Positions 25,274 through 34,322 of a stretch of DNA of 64,000 bases are shown one piece after another. The DNA is taken from assembly GCF_027594865.1 (NCBI RefSeq), contig NZ_CP089391.1, forward strand, positions 1,456,501-1,520,500, in the 5' to 3' direction. The notes under the pieces were generated by a model. The model was not told where the DNA came from. It did no database searches and saw only the letters and a program-made list of their open reading frames with translations. Numbering within the stretch: the first letter of the stretch is position 1; each line of letters starts with the position of its first letter. The position numbers were made by a program, and so were the translations under genes. The DNA comes from Bradyrhizobium xenonodulans. GTDB lineage: Bacteria; Pseudomonadota; Alphaproteobacteria; Rhizobiales; Xanthobacteraceae.

Positions 25274-26299
25274 GTGAAAGCCGTCCATACCGAACTGCAT
25301 CGCAGCCACGATCCGCAATTCTTCCTGGTTCGCGGCGTCGTCAAGCGCACCACCGAGCAGCCCGAGCGCGCCGACCGCCTGCTCAAGGGATTGAAGGACG
25401 GCAAGCACCAACTGGTCGAGCCGACCACATTCGGGCAGGGCCCCCGCGCGCGCATCCACAGCCCGGAATATCTGTCGTTCCTGAGCGAAGCCTGGGACGC
25501 CTGGACCGCGCTCGGCGATTCCGGTCCGGAGATGATCGGCAACATCCATCCCGTGCGCCACGCCGCGACCTATCCGACCCATATCGTCGGCAAGCTCGGC
25601 TGGCACACCGCCGACACTGCGGCGCCGATCGGCCCCGGCACCTGGGCCGCGGCCTGCGCGGCGACGGACGTTGCAGTCATGGCAGCGCAGATGGTGATGG
25701 ACGGCGAGGATGCGACCTACGCGCTCTGCCGTCCGCCCGGCCATCACGCCTATCGCGACATGGCCGGCGGCTTCTGCTTCCTCAACAACAGCGCGATCGC
25801 GGCAGCGCATCTGCGAACCAAGCACGAGCGCGTCGTGATCCTCGATGTCGACGTCCATCACGGCAATGGCACGCAAGGCATCTTTTACGCGCGGCCGGAT
25901 GTGTACACGATCTCGATCCATGCCGACCCGACTGCGTACTATCCGTTCGTGTGGGGCTATGCCCACGAGCGCGGCGAGGGCCCCGGCCTCGGCACCAATC
26001 TCAACATCCCGCTCGCCATCGGCACCGGCGACGACGGTTACATCCAGGCGCTGGATCTCGCGCGCAAGGCGATCGAATCCTTCGCGCCCGGTGCCCTCGT
26101 CATCGCGCTCGGCCTCGATGCCTCCGAGCACGATCCGCTGAGAGGATTGGCCGTCACCACACCCGGCTTCCGCCGCATCGGCCAGGCCATCGCGAAGATG
26201 GGCCTGCCGACCGTGTTCGTGCAGGAGGGCGGTTATCTCTCGGATATTCTGGGCGCGAATTTGACCTCGGTGCTGGCGGGATTCGAAGAGGCAAGGTGA
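25274..26299 (+). CDS. aphA: Histone deacetylase-family amidohydrolase (acetylpolyamine amidohydrolase-like)
   Basis: A 341-residue zinc amidohydrolase. Catalytic features are the His pair H157-H158 in RPPGHHAYRD, zinc ligands D193 and H195 in DVDVHHGNGT and D282 in LGLDASEHDP, and the Tyr in EGGYLS. The long sequence between and the GH-H pattern resemble bacterial acetylpolyamine amidohydrolases and HdaH. These remove acetyl groups from acetylputrescine or acetylspermidine. It starts with GTG. Its place next to polyamine-type genes supports that role, but the substrate is inferred. Confidence 0.85.
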   Translation: MKAVHTELHRSHDPQFFLVRGVVKRTTEQPERADRLLKGLKDGKHQLVEPTTFGQGPRARIHSPEYLSFLSEAWDAWTALGDSGPEMIGNIHPVRHAATYPTHIVGKLGWHTADTAAPIGPGTWAAACAATDVAVMAAQMVMDGEDATYALCRPPGHHAYRDMAGGFCFLNNSAIAAAHLRTKHERVVILDVDVHHGNGTQGIFYARPDVYTISIHADPTAYYPFVWGYAHERGEGPGLGTNLNIPLAIGTGDDGYIQALDLARKAIESFAPGALVIALGLDASEHDPLRGLAVTTPGFRRIGQAIAKMGLPTVFVQEGGYLSDILGANLTSVLAGFEEAR

Positions 26300-26363
26300 G
26301 GTCTTTCTTTACCTCTCCCCGCTTGCGGTAGAATAATCGCATTGAAGACTGTTCGTTTGCGGC

Positions 26364-26496
26364 CATCCTTCGAGACGCCCGCTCTTGGCGGGCCCTCAGG
26401 ATGAGGGCGGAGCGTGCGGTAGCAGTTTCAGCGAGCACCGATGCCGCTTAGCCTCATCCCGAGGAGACCGCGGAGCGGTCGTCTCGAAGGACGAGG
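26364..26496. repeat. REP-type inverted repeat pair (second copy of family)
   Basis: Unit A at 26364-26406 runs CATCCTTCGAGACG ... CCTCAGGATGAGG, and unit B at 26452-26496 is its inverted relative, ending CGTCTCGAAGGACGAGG. Each unit has its own inner hairpin (GCCCGC / GCGGGC in A, GACCGC / GCGGTC in B). The same words occur at 13536-13646. This fills the 308-base gap between the amidohydrolase (+) and the PPTase (-), in which I see no gene. Confidence 0.75.
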
Positions 26497-26607
26497 CGCG
26501 CGCTCAGGCGCTGCCAAAAGGCACATGCGATTGCCCTGCCGCTTGCGGAGAGGGGTCGGAATTTGCGTGAGCGGCTTCGTCCGCGACCATGTCGAGCATG
26601 ACCGTGG

Positions 26608-27339
26608 TCATTCAGCCGCTTCCTGGAGCGGCCAGGCATTGCGCGCGATGGGAAGACCCCCGGTCGCACGGGAGCCGTCGGCGATCGCGAGGCGGTGCGA
26701 GGGCGACGGCGAGCACAACGAGAACCGCCATCCATGAGGGTCGTCGGCGATATCGGGCTTGAAGCTGATTTCGATGGCTTCCCGCGACACCTGCATCGCG
26801 AAGGCGTCGAGCGGCAGATTGAGCCCAAAGCCCCTGGCCTTCAGATAGGCCTCCTTGAGCGTCCAGTAGTCGAAGAAGCGCTCGATTGCGGCCGGTTCCG
26901 GCAGTCCGCGCAAGGTTTCGACCTCCTCCGGCGCAAAGAAGCGAAGCGCGGTGGACAGCGGCGCGACACGGCGCGACACGGTCTCGACGTCGACGCCGAC
27001 TGTTTCATGCGCTGACACGACGCAGGCAACGCAGCCGTCGGCATGGGACAGGCTGAAATGCAGCGCGGTCGAGGTCGCGGGCGCTGCAACAAACGGCCGC
27101 CCGTAGCGGCCGGCTGCAAAGGACCAGTCGGACGGCGCGACATTGGGCGCGACCCGCGACAGCGCGAGGCGCAACATGGCGTGCGCAAAAACATATTGCC
27201 GCCGATGCCGCTCGAACATGAAGCGGTCGGCGCGGATCCGCTCGTCGACCGAGAGCAATCGTCGGCACGCATCGACCGCGCCCGGCGCGTCGATGCTCTC
27301 GATCAGTCCGACAAACAGTTCAATTCTGTCGTCTGCCAT
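26608..27339 (-). CDS. 4'-phosphopantetheinyl transferase (Sfp type)
   Basis: About 243 residues from the ATG at 27339. It has the Sfp-type motifs: VGVDVETV with the magnesium Asp and Glu, and FDYWTLKEAYLKARGFGL (W-x-x-KEA-x-x-K). It transfers the phosphopantetheine arm from CoA to a Ser of carrier domains. The nearby NRPS has two carrier domains (Ser 570 and Ser 1640) that need it. A longer frame to 27444 exists but adds an unlikely N-terminus. The leader contains a nested hairpin at 27401-27451. Confidence 0.88.
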   Translation of the reverse strand: MADDRIELFVGLIESIDAPGAVDACRRLLSVDERIRADRFMFERHRRQYVFAHAMLRLALSRVAPNVAPSDWSFAAGRYGRPFVAAPATSTALHFSLSHADGCVACVVSAHETVGVDVETVSRRVAPLSTALRFFAPEEVETLRGLPEPAAIERFFDYWTLKEAYLKARGFGLNLPLDAFAMQVSREAIEISFKPDIADDPHGWRFSLCSPSPSHRLAIADGSRATGGLPIARNAWPLQEAAE

Positions 27340-27400
27340 CAATTGGGCCCATGGCGTCAGGCGGGCTAGGTCCCCGGTCCCGACGGAAGAAAAAGCTGAG

Positions 27401-27451
27401 CAAGAATCAACTGCGCGGACCGCTTTAACGGTCCACCCGGGCAAATTCTTG
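27401..27451. promoter_or_regulatory. Nested hairpin upstream of PPTase gene
   Basis: An outer pair CAAGAAT (27401-27407) / ATTCTTG (27445-27451) encloses an inner pair GGACCG (27417-27422) / CGGTCC (27429-27434) with a 6-base loop. It lies 62-112 bases upstream of the minus-strand PPTase start. It could be a leader structure controlling the PPTase gene, or the end of the transcript from the NRPS side. Confidence 0.4.
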
Positions 27452-27537
27452 TCGATTTGCAGGCCGGTTTACAGGCGCAAGCTTGTGCGAGACCCCAGCC
27501 CGACGAGCGAGCGGCCATATCCGAAAAGTGAAGCCTG

Positions 27538-27570
27538 AAGATTCGTGCGGCGTCCCGGCCGACGAATCTT
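27538..27570. terminator. Hairpin at the stop codon of the Lys-rich gene
   Basis: Perfect 9-base arms AAGATTCGT (27538-27546) and ACGAATCTT (27562-27570), with a CGGC/GCCG pair inside the loop. The right arm includes bases of the TAA stop codon of the minus-strand 55-residue gene, so the hairpin forms right at the end of that message. Confidence 0.6.
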
Positions 27571-27736
27571 ACTTCTTCTTCTTGGCTTTCTTCGATCCGC
27601 CCAGCACCGAAAGGCTGGCGTCGACGTCCTTGAGCGCGGCCTGGAGCTTCTTCTTCTCGGCAGCCAGCAGCTTTTGCAGGGCCTTGCGGTCCTTGTCGCT
27701 CAATGAGGTGCCCTTGGTAAATTTGATGAAACCCAT
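27569..27736 (-). CDS. Lys-rich small protein between NRPS and PPTase (55 aa)
   Basis: A 55-residue protein from the ATG at 27736, preceded by a GGGGGAG site. It starts MGFIKFTKGTSLSDKDRKAL, forms a charged helix and ends in GGSKKAKKKK. It has no membrane segment, no Cys and no carrier-protein GxDSL motif, so it is not a carrier protein. It lies 143 bases after the NRPS stop on the same strand. I do not recognise a family; it might bind nucleic acid or an acidic partner through the Lys tail. Confidence 0.6.
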   Translation of the reverse strand: MGFIKFTKGTSLSDKDRKALQKLLAAEKKKLQAALKDVDASLSVLGGSKKAKKKK

Positions 27737-27878
27737 AACAAACTCCCCCGGTTGAAAATAATCGTCCAAATCAAAACACGGGAATAATCTTGCGCGGTGG
27801 CGCCAAATAATCAAGATACAACTTGCTCATTCACAGCTTTGACGAGTGAACCTGCATTCGTTCGCGCTTTACAGCCGG

Positions 27879-30800
27879 TCATGCCGCACGGCGCGCGATT
27901 AATCGGCCGAGCGGCGTGTTGGGTTGAGCGACGGCGGTCTGAAGCAGCGCGACGAGATCTGCCATCCACTCCGCGACCATAGGGCCATCGAGCAGCTCGC
28001 GCTTGTAATTGCACGAACCGGTGATTCCTGTCGGCCGCTCCTTGAGCATCAGCGACAGCCAGGTCTGGTCGATCGGCAGCACCGGCTGGCCCTCGCGCGC
28101 GATGTTGCCGATCGACTGCGCCGTAATCTCCGGTAGATCGAGCGGCTGGCGCAGCGGGTTCTGCAAGGTGAAATAGACCTGGAGCAGCGAGGCCGGATCG
28201 ATCCCCTCCTGCTCCAGATGGTCGGCCAGGATGTTGAACGGCAGCTCCTGCCGCGCATGCGCGTCGAGCACGCTCTGGCGCACGCGGGCCAGGGCCTGCG
28301 CGAACGACAGCTCCGGCGTGATTCGGGTGCGGACGATCACCGTGTTCTCGAACGGACCGACGATCCGGTCGGTGTCCGGCTGGGCGCGATTGGCCATGGC
28401 GGTGGCAATCGAGATGTCGGTGCGGCCGGTCCGCGCCAGCAGCAGGGCCTTCAGCCCGGTGAGAAGGCACATGAACAGCGTGCCGTTATGCTGGCCGGCG
28501 AACGCCGTGAGCCGGCTGATCAGCTCGCGCTCGAGGCTGACGGGGTGATGTCCGGCGGAGGCGTGGGGGCTCGCTTCCCCGTCGAAGAGGGGATTCGCAC
28601 CGCGCAGATTCGCGGTCCAGTCGGCGGCCTGGCGGCGGGCGGCGTCGGTGCCGCACCACCAGCGCTGCCACCGGGCGACGTCCGAAAAGGCGAGCGGCAG
28701 TTTCGGCAGCGGGACGGACGGACGTCCGGCCAGCGCCGCATAGCGGCTGGACAATTCCTCGAACAGCACGCCGATCGACCAGCCGTCGGCGACGGCATGA
28801 TGGAGCGTCAGCAGCAGCACGTGCTCCTCGGCATGGAGCCGCAACAGCCGCGCCCGCAACAGCGGCGGCCGCGCGGCGTCGAACGGGGCGTAGGTCTCCT
28901 GCTGGATCAGGAGATCGATCTTCCGGAGTTCGAGGGCCTTGCGCCGCTTGTTGTTGTGCGGGCGCCCGTCGCCGATGATTTCGACGGTGAGGACGGGTCC
29001 AAGTTCGCCGGGTGTGACGATGCGGCTGACGGGCTCTTCGCCGCTCCAGCCGAACCCGGTCCGCAGCGATTCGTGGCGCCGCACGATGTCGCCGAACGCC
29101 TGCGCGAGGATGGCCGGAGCGAGCGGGCCATGCAGACGGAAGGCAAAGGGCAGGTTGAACAGCGGCAGGCCCGGCAGGTTCTGCTCGATGCGGATCATCT
29201 GGTCCTGCGCGATCGAGAGCGCGAGAGGCCCGCCCTCGGCCAGGGGCGGTACGTTTGCGGCCGGCTCGTGCGGCTTCGCCGCCACGGCCTCGTCGACCCG
29301 CCGGGCGAGCGCCTCGATCGTCGGTGCCTCGAAGATGGTCTTGAGCGGCAGCGATACGCCGAGCGCACGGGCGATACGCGCCATCGTCCGGCCCGCCAGC
29401 AGCGAGTGGCCGCCGAGATCGAAGAAATTGTCGGTGACGCCCAGGCTCTCGACCTTCAGCAGGTCGATCCAGATGTCCGAGAGCACTTTTTCGGTGAAGT
29501 GCCGCGCCGGCACGGCGGCCTCCGGGCTAGAGACGTCCTGCTGCGCGGGCGCGCGCAGCGCCGACCGGTCGATCTTGCCATGGGCGTTGAGCGGCATCTG
29601 ATCCATGAACAGGAAGACGGACGGAATGGCATGACCCGGCAGCCGGCTCTTCAGGAATTGACGCAGCTCGCTGGCGCTGCTCTGGCTGCCGGGCTTTGCG
29701 ACGATGTGGGCGATCAGCCTGACGTCGCCGCTCGCCTCGCGACGCGGCTCGACGATGCCAGCGCGCACCGCCGGATGATCGGCAAGCGCGTTCTCGATCT
29801 CCTTGAGCTCGATACGATAGCCGCGGACCTTGACCTGATGGTCGGCGCGGCCCAGGCATTCGATCGTGCCATCGGTGCGGCGGCGGGCGAGGTCGCCGGC
29901 CCGGTACAGCCTCCTGCCTGCCTGGCGCGAGAACGGATCGGGGATGAAGCGCTGCCGGCTTTGCGCGGGATCGTTGATATAGCCGCGTCCAACGCCGGCG
30001 CCGGCGATGCAGAGCTCACCGGTCACGCCGACCGGCTGCGGCTGGAGGTGCGCATCGAGCACGTAAAGCTGGGTGTTGGGCAGCGGCGCGCCGACCGGAA
30101 CGTTGCTCGCCGCCGCCGCCGGCGCCTTGGTCAGACGGTGCAGCGAGACGTCGTCGGAGCATTCCGACGCACCATAGGCGTTGATCAGGGGCACCTTCGG
30201 GCAACGGGCGAACCAGGCACGGCAGAGATCGACCGGCAGCGGCTCGCCGGTCGAGATCAGCAGCCGCAATTTCGCAAAGGCGCGCCGGACCTGTGCCTCG
30301 TCCATGCGATCGAGTATCACGCGCAACAGCGACGGCACGATCTCGATCACCGTGATGCCCTCGCGCTCGATCTCGCGCGCGAACAGGATCGGGTCCTGCA
30401 CGATCGCGTTGGTGCAGACATGGACGCGCGCGCCGACCATCGGCCCGGCGAGGAACTGCCAGACCGAGATCACGAAGCTCTGCGGCGCGGTCTGCGCGAT
30501 GACGTCCCTGGCCGAGAGGCCGAGCTCGGAGATCAGCGAGGCCAGATGGTTCGAGAGCCCACGCTGCTCGATCATGACGCCCTTCGGCGCGCCGGAGGAG
30601 CCGGATGTATAGATGAGATAGGCAAGGCTGGAAGCCGCGCGCCGCGCGGCGCGGGCCGGCTTGACCGATCCGGGCGTGAGCGCGTCTTCGAGCTTGGCCA
30701 CATGGATGCGCTCGACCAGCGGTTCGAGCAGCGCCTCGGCCATGGATGACTGCGCGCGCCCGGTCAGCAGCATGCGGGCGCAGCTCGATCCCAAAATGGT

Positions 30801-33800
30801 CGCAAGCCGCGCCGGCGGCTGGTCGGGCTCGAGATTGAGGAAGGCCGCGCCCACGCGCTGCACGGCGATCATTGCGGCGAGCAAATCGGGCCCGCGCTCC
30901 GCGAGCAGGGCGACCACGCTCTCGGCGCCGACGCCTTCGCGCGCCAGCCAGCGCGCGGCGGCTTCGCTGCGGCGGGCCAGCTCGCGATAGGTCATGGATG
31001 TGCGTCCGTCCGATACTGCGATCGCGTTCGGCGTCTTCTTCGCCTGGCGGTCGTAACGTTCGCTCGGATTGCCGAGTGTCTTGAAATCGGCCGCCTCGCC
31101 CTGGCTCTTCGCCAGCATTTGCCGGCGCTCGGCCTCGGTCAGGAGCGGCAGGCGCGAGATGCGCTGCTCCGGATTGGCGATGACGGCCTTGAGCAGTGTC
31201 TTGAACTGCGCGGCCATGGCTTCGATCGTACCTTCGTCGAACAGATCGGTGGCGTATTCGAAGAAGCCGGTGAAGCGGCCGTCGGCCTCCACCAGTTCGA
31301 GCGTGATGTCGAAGCGTGCCACCTTGGGGTCGACCTCCAGCCGCCGCGTCGACAGGCCGGGGAAACGCGCCGCCTCGATCGAGGCGTTCTGGAGGATGAA
31401 CATGATCCGGAACAGCGGATTGCCGTCGGTCCTTCGTGCGACCTGGAGCGCGCGCAGCACCTCCTCGATCGGAAGATCCTGGTTGCGGTATGCATCCAGT
31501 GTGACTTGCCGCACCCGCCGCAACACGTCGCCAAAACCCGGATCGCCGCCGAAATCGTTGCGCAGGATCAGGGTATTGGCGAACAGGCCGATCAGGCGTT
31601 CGCTCTCGATCTGGTTGCGATTGGCGATCAGCGATCCTGTCGCGACATCTTCGTGGCCGGTGTGGCGGAATAGCAGGCACTGGAACGCCGCGAGCAGCGT
31701 CATAAAGGGCGTGACGCCCTGGTTCTGGCTCAGTGCGCGCAGATCAGCCGACAGCGTTTTGGAGAATTCGAGATAGTGACGGGCGCCGTGACCGCTCCAG
31801 ACCTCCGGCCGTGGCCGGTCGGTCCGCAGCGGCAGCGTGGTGATGCCGTCGAGCTGCGTCTTCCAGTAGTCGAGTTGCTCCTTTGCGGCCGGCATCTCGG
31901 CCCAGCTCTGCTGCCACAGCGCAAAGTCGCGGTACTGGAAGGTGAGCGAAGGCAGCGTCGCCGCCCTCGCCTTGCGTGCGGCGGCATAATGGGCGGCGAG
32001 CTCTTCCCAGAACAATCGCTGTGACCAGCCGTCGGTGACGAGGTGGTGGACGTTGACCACCAGCGCATGGCTGGATCTGTCGAACGACAGCAGCGTGACC
32101 TTCAGCGGTGGCTCCCGCGAAAGATCGAACGGATATTGCGCGAGCCTGGCCGCCTCGCGATAGATGACCGCGGTCCGTTTGTCCGCGGGGCAGGGCTTGA
32201 GCTTGATCCACTCGAACCGCGGCGGCGATTGCAGCACGCGCTGCACCGGCTCGCCCCGTCGCTCGATGAAGACCGAGCGCAGCGCCTCATGGCGCGCGCA
32301 GATCGTGGTGAGGCTCGCAGACAGCGCGGAGACATCGACCAGGCCCTTGAGAAGGGCGACCTCGACGACGTTGTAATTGTAGCGGGTCGGATCGAGCCGC
32401 GAGAGCACATACATCCGCTGCTGCTGGAACGACAGCGGCGCATCCGCCGCCGCGGCCGGACGCCAGGCCGGCAGCATCGTTTCGCGATGCGCCGCGGCGG
32501 TCTCGATCCGGGCCGCAAGCGCCGAGACCGTCGCGCAATCGAAGATGTCCTCGAACGAGAAGTCGACATTGAAGCGCTCGCGCAGGCGCGAGCGCATCTG
32601 CGTCGCCGCGAGCGAGTCCGCGCCGAGCGCAAAGACGTCCTGGTCGACGCCGACCTGCGGCAGCTCCAGCAGGCCGGCCCAGATCTCCGCAAGCTGGGTC
32701 TCCAGCGCGTTGCGCGGCAGTTGCGCCTCATCGCCGTGCTCTGCCCTGGCGACCAGGTCCGCCAGCGCATTGCGCTTGACCTTGCCGCTGGCACCCTTCG
32801 GCAGCGTGGCCACGCTGCGGATCAGGCTCGGCACCTTGTAGGCCGCAAGTCGTTTGCGCGCGAATTGCCGTAGCTGATCCGAGGTCGCCTCGGAATTCGG
32901 CCGCAGCACCACGACGGCGGCGACGTTCTCGCCGAGCTTTGGGTGCGGGACGGCGAACACGCCGGCCTCCAGCACCGCCGGATGGCTGAGCAGGACCTCC
33001 TCCACCTCCAGCGGCGAGATCTTCTGGCCGCCACGATTGATCACGTCCTTGATGCGGCCGACGATGAAGAGATAGCCGTCGGCATCGAGATAGCCGAGGT
33101 CGCCGGTCCGGAACCAGCCGTTGCGGAATGCGGCCCGGGTCGCCGCCTCGTCATTGTAATAGCCGCGGCTCATGTTGGGGCCGCGCAGCATGATCTCGCC
33201 ATGCTCGCCGCTCGCAAGCGTGCGGCCGGTTTCGTCCATGATCGCGATTTCCGGGCCTGCGGCGCGGCCGACCGATCCGACCTTGCGCAGCTCGAACGGA
33301 TTGGCCGCGATCTGCGAAGCCGCTTCCGTCATGCCGTAGGTTTCGAGCACGGGAACGCCGAACATCGTCTCCAGCCCGCTCAGGATCGCAGGCGCGAGCG
33401 AGGACGAGGCCGAACGGATCACGCGCAGCGAAGACGAGCGGGCGCGATCCGGATTGGCTTCGGCTGCCGTCAGCAGCGCGCGATGAATGGTCGGCACCGC
33501 CGTGTACCAGGTCGGTCGCAGCTCCCGCATCCAGCCGAAAAACGACGATGCATCGAAACCGTCGGTGCAGATCACGCTGGAGCCCGCGGCCAGCGCCGTC
33601 AGCAGGCCGGAGATCAGCCCATGGGCGTGAAACAGCGGCAGGGCATTGAGCAGGCGGTCGTGGGGCCCAAGCGACAATACGCGGCCGGCATTGTAGGCGG
33701 AGAGACACACATTGCGCTGCGTCAGCGGCACCATCTTCGGCCGCGCTGCGGTGCCTGACGTCAACAGGATGAAGGCGTCGTCGTCGCCGCGCGAGGCGCC

Positions 33801-34322
33801 GCTGCCATTGGCCGGACCGACCGTCGGGCCGATGAATGCGCAGCCGCCGAGATTGTCGTCCGGTCCCGGCACGAAATCGATCACTGCGATATCGAGCGCC
33901 TTGGCGACGTCACGACTTGGTGAGTTCATGTCGGCGCGGGTGAGGAGCGCCGTCAGCTTCAATTCGCTGAAATAACGTTGCAGCTCGTCGGCCGTCAGGT
34001 CGGGATTGATGGGGACGCAGGCGCAGCTCGAGGCGACCGCGATCAGCGCCAGCGCACTGTCGGCGCCGCGTGGCAGCGCAACGGCAATCCGGTCCGCAGG
34101 GCCAATGCCGAGCCCGCGCAGGGTGCGGACCAGGTGCTGGATCAAGTCACCCAGCTTGCCGTAGGTGAGGGGTGGCCGGCCAGGGGCGAGGAGAGCCGGT
34201 GCCGCCGGCGTCTTCCGGGCATAAAAGTCGAGAAGGCCGCCGATATGGGCAAAGGTCCTGGTTTCGGCGCCTGCGCTGTCCGATCCCTCTTCCGTTCCGG
34301 ATGCAGTGTCCGACAATGCCAT
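27879..34322 (-). CDS. Nonribosomal peptide synthetase, A-T-C-A-T-C
   Basis: A 2147-residue assembly-line enzyme. A1 (about residues 25-525) resembles acyl/oxalate-CoA ligases (LLTSGTAARPKMVPLTQ, TYGMTEAASQ). T1 has its phosphopantetheine Ser at 570 (GADSL). C1 (about 630-1070) has HHLVTDG at 759-765. A2 (about 1075-1585) is amino-acid-type (YTSGSSGAPKGV, AYGASECSDDV). T2 has Ser 1640 (GGHSL). C2 (about 1700-2140) has HHAVADG at 1841-1847. No thioesterase, reductase or epimerase is seen. The likely product is an acyl-aminoacyl unit joined by C2 to a free amine. A TTG at 34355 is another start; AGGA lies directly against the ATG. It is divergent from the cyclase gene. Confidence 0.9.
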   Translation of the reverse strand: MALSDTASGTEEGSDSAGAETRTFAHIGGLLDFYARKTPAAPALLAPGRPPLTYGKLGDLIQHLVRTLRGLGIGPADRIAVALPRGADSALALIAVASSCACVPINPDLTADELQRYFSELKLTALLTRADMNSPSRDVAKALDIAVIDFVPGPDDNLGGCAFIGPTVGPANGSGASRGDDDAFILLTSGTAARPKMVPLTQRNVCLSAYNAGRVLSLGPHDRLLNALPLFHAHGLISGLLTALAAGSSVICTDGFDASSFFGWMRELRPTWYTAVPTIHRALLTAAEANPDRARSSSLRVIRSASSSLAPAILSGLETMFGVPVLETYGMTEAASQIAANPFELRKVGSVGRAAGPEIAIMDETGRTLASGEHGEIMLRGPNMSRGYYNDEAATRAAFRNGWFRTGDLGYLDADGYLFIVGRIKDVINRGGQKISPLEVEEVLLSHPAVLEAGVFAVPHPKLGENVAAVVVLRPNSEATSDQLRQFARKRLAAYKVPSLIRSVATLPKGASGKVKRNALADLVARAEHGDEAQLPRNALETQLAEIWAGLLELPQVGVDQDVFALGADSLAATQMRSRLRERFNVDFSFEDIFDCATVSALAARIETAAAHRETMLPAWRPAAAADAPLSFQQQRMYVLSRLDPTRYNYNVVEVALLKGLVDVSALSASLTTICARHEALRSVFIERRGEPVQRVLQSPPRFEWIKLKPCPADKRTAVIYREAARLAQYPFDLSREPPLKVTLLSFDRSSHALVVNVHHLVTDGWSQRLFWEELAAHYAAARKARAATLPSLTFQYRDFALWQQSWAEMPAAKEQLDYWKTQLDGITTLPLRTDRPRPEVWSGHGARHYLEFSKTLSADLRALSQNQGVTPFMTLLAAFQCLLFRHTGHEDVATGSLIANRNQIESERLIGLFANTLILRNDFGGDPGFGDVLRRVRQVTLDAYRNQDLPIEEVLRALQVARRTDGNPLFRIMFILQNASIEAARFPGLSTRRLEVDPKVARFDITLELVEADGRFTGFFEYATDLFDEGTIEAMAAQFKTLLKAVIANPEQRISRLPLLTEAERRQMLAKSQGEAADFKTLGNPSERYDRQAKKTPNAIAVSDGRTSMTYRELARRSEAAARWLAREGVGAESVVALLAERGPDLLAAMIAVQRVGAAFLNLEPDQPPARLATILGSSCARMLLTGRAQSSMAEALLEPLVERIHVAKLEDALTPGSVKPARAARRAASSLAYLIYTSGSSGAPKGVMIEQRGLSNHLASLISELGLSARDVIAQTAPQSFVISVWQFLAGPMVGARVHVCTNAIVQDPILFAREIEREGITVIEIVPSLLRVILDRMDEAQVRRAFAKLRLLISTGEPLPVDLCRAWFARCPKVPLINAYGASECSDDVSLHRLTKAPAAAASNVPVGAPLPNTQLYVLDAHLQPQPVGVTGELCIAGAGVGRGYINDPAQSRQRFIPDPFSRQAGRRLYRAGDLARRRTDGTIECLGRADHQVKVRGYRIELKEIENALADHPAVRAGIVEPRREASGDVRLIAHIVAKPGSQSSASELRQFLKSRLPGHAIPSVFLFMDQMPLNAHGKIDRSALRAPAQQDVSSPEAAVPARHFTEKVLSDIWIDLLKVESLGVTDNFFDLGGHSLLAGRTMARIARALGVSLPLKTIFEAPTIEALARRVDEAVAAKPHEPAANVPPLAEGGPLALSIAQDQMIRIEQNLPGLPLFNLPFAFRLHGPLAPAILAQAFGDIVRRHESLRTGFGWSGEEPVSRIVTPGELGPVLTVEIIGDGRPHNNKRRKALELRKIDLLIQQETYAPFDAARPPLLRARLLRLHAEEHVLLLTLHHAVADGWSIGVLFEELSSRYAALAGRPSVPLPKLPLAFSDVARWQRWWCGTDAARRQAADWTANLRGANPLFDGEASPHASAGHHPVSLERELISRLTAFAGQHNGTLFMCLLTGLKALLLARTGRTDISIATAMANRAQPDTDRIVGPFENTVIVRTRITPELSFAQALARVRQSVLDAHARQELPFNILADHLEQEGIDPASLLQVYFTLQNPLRQPLDLPEITAQSIGNIAREGQPVLPIDQTWLSLMLKERPTGITGSCNYKRELLDGPMVAEWMADLVALLQTAVAQPNTPLGRLIARRAA

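Noticed and set aside
28218..30749. 843-residue open frame on the plus strand opposite the NRPS gene
   Set aside because: It lies wholly antisense to the NRPS, has a low-complexity Arg/Gly/Ala composition and matches no domain. High GC at third positions of the real gene keeps the opposite frame open.
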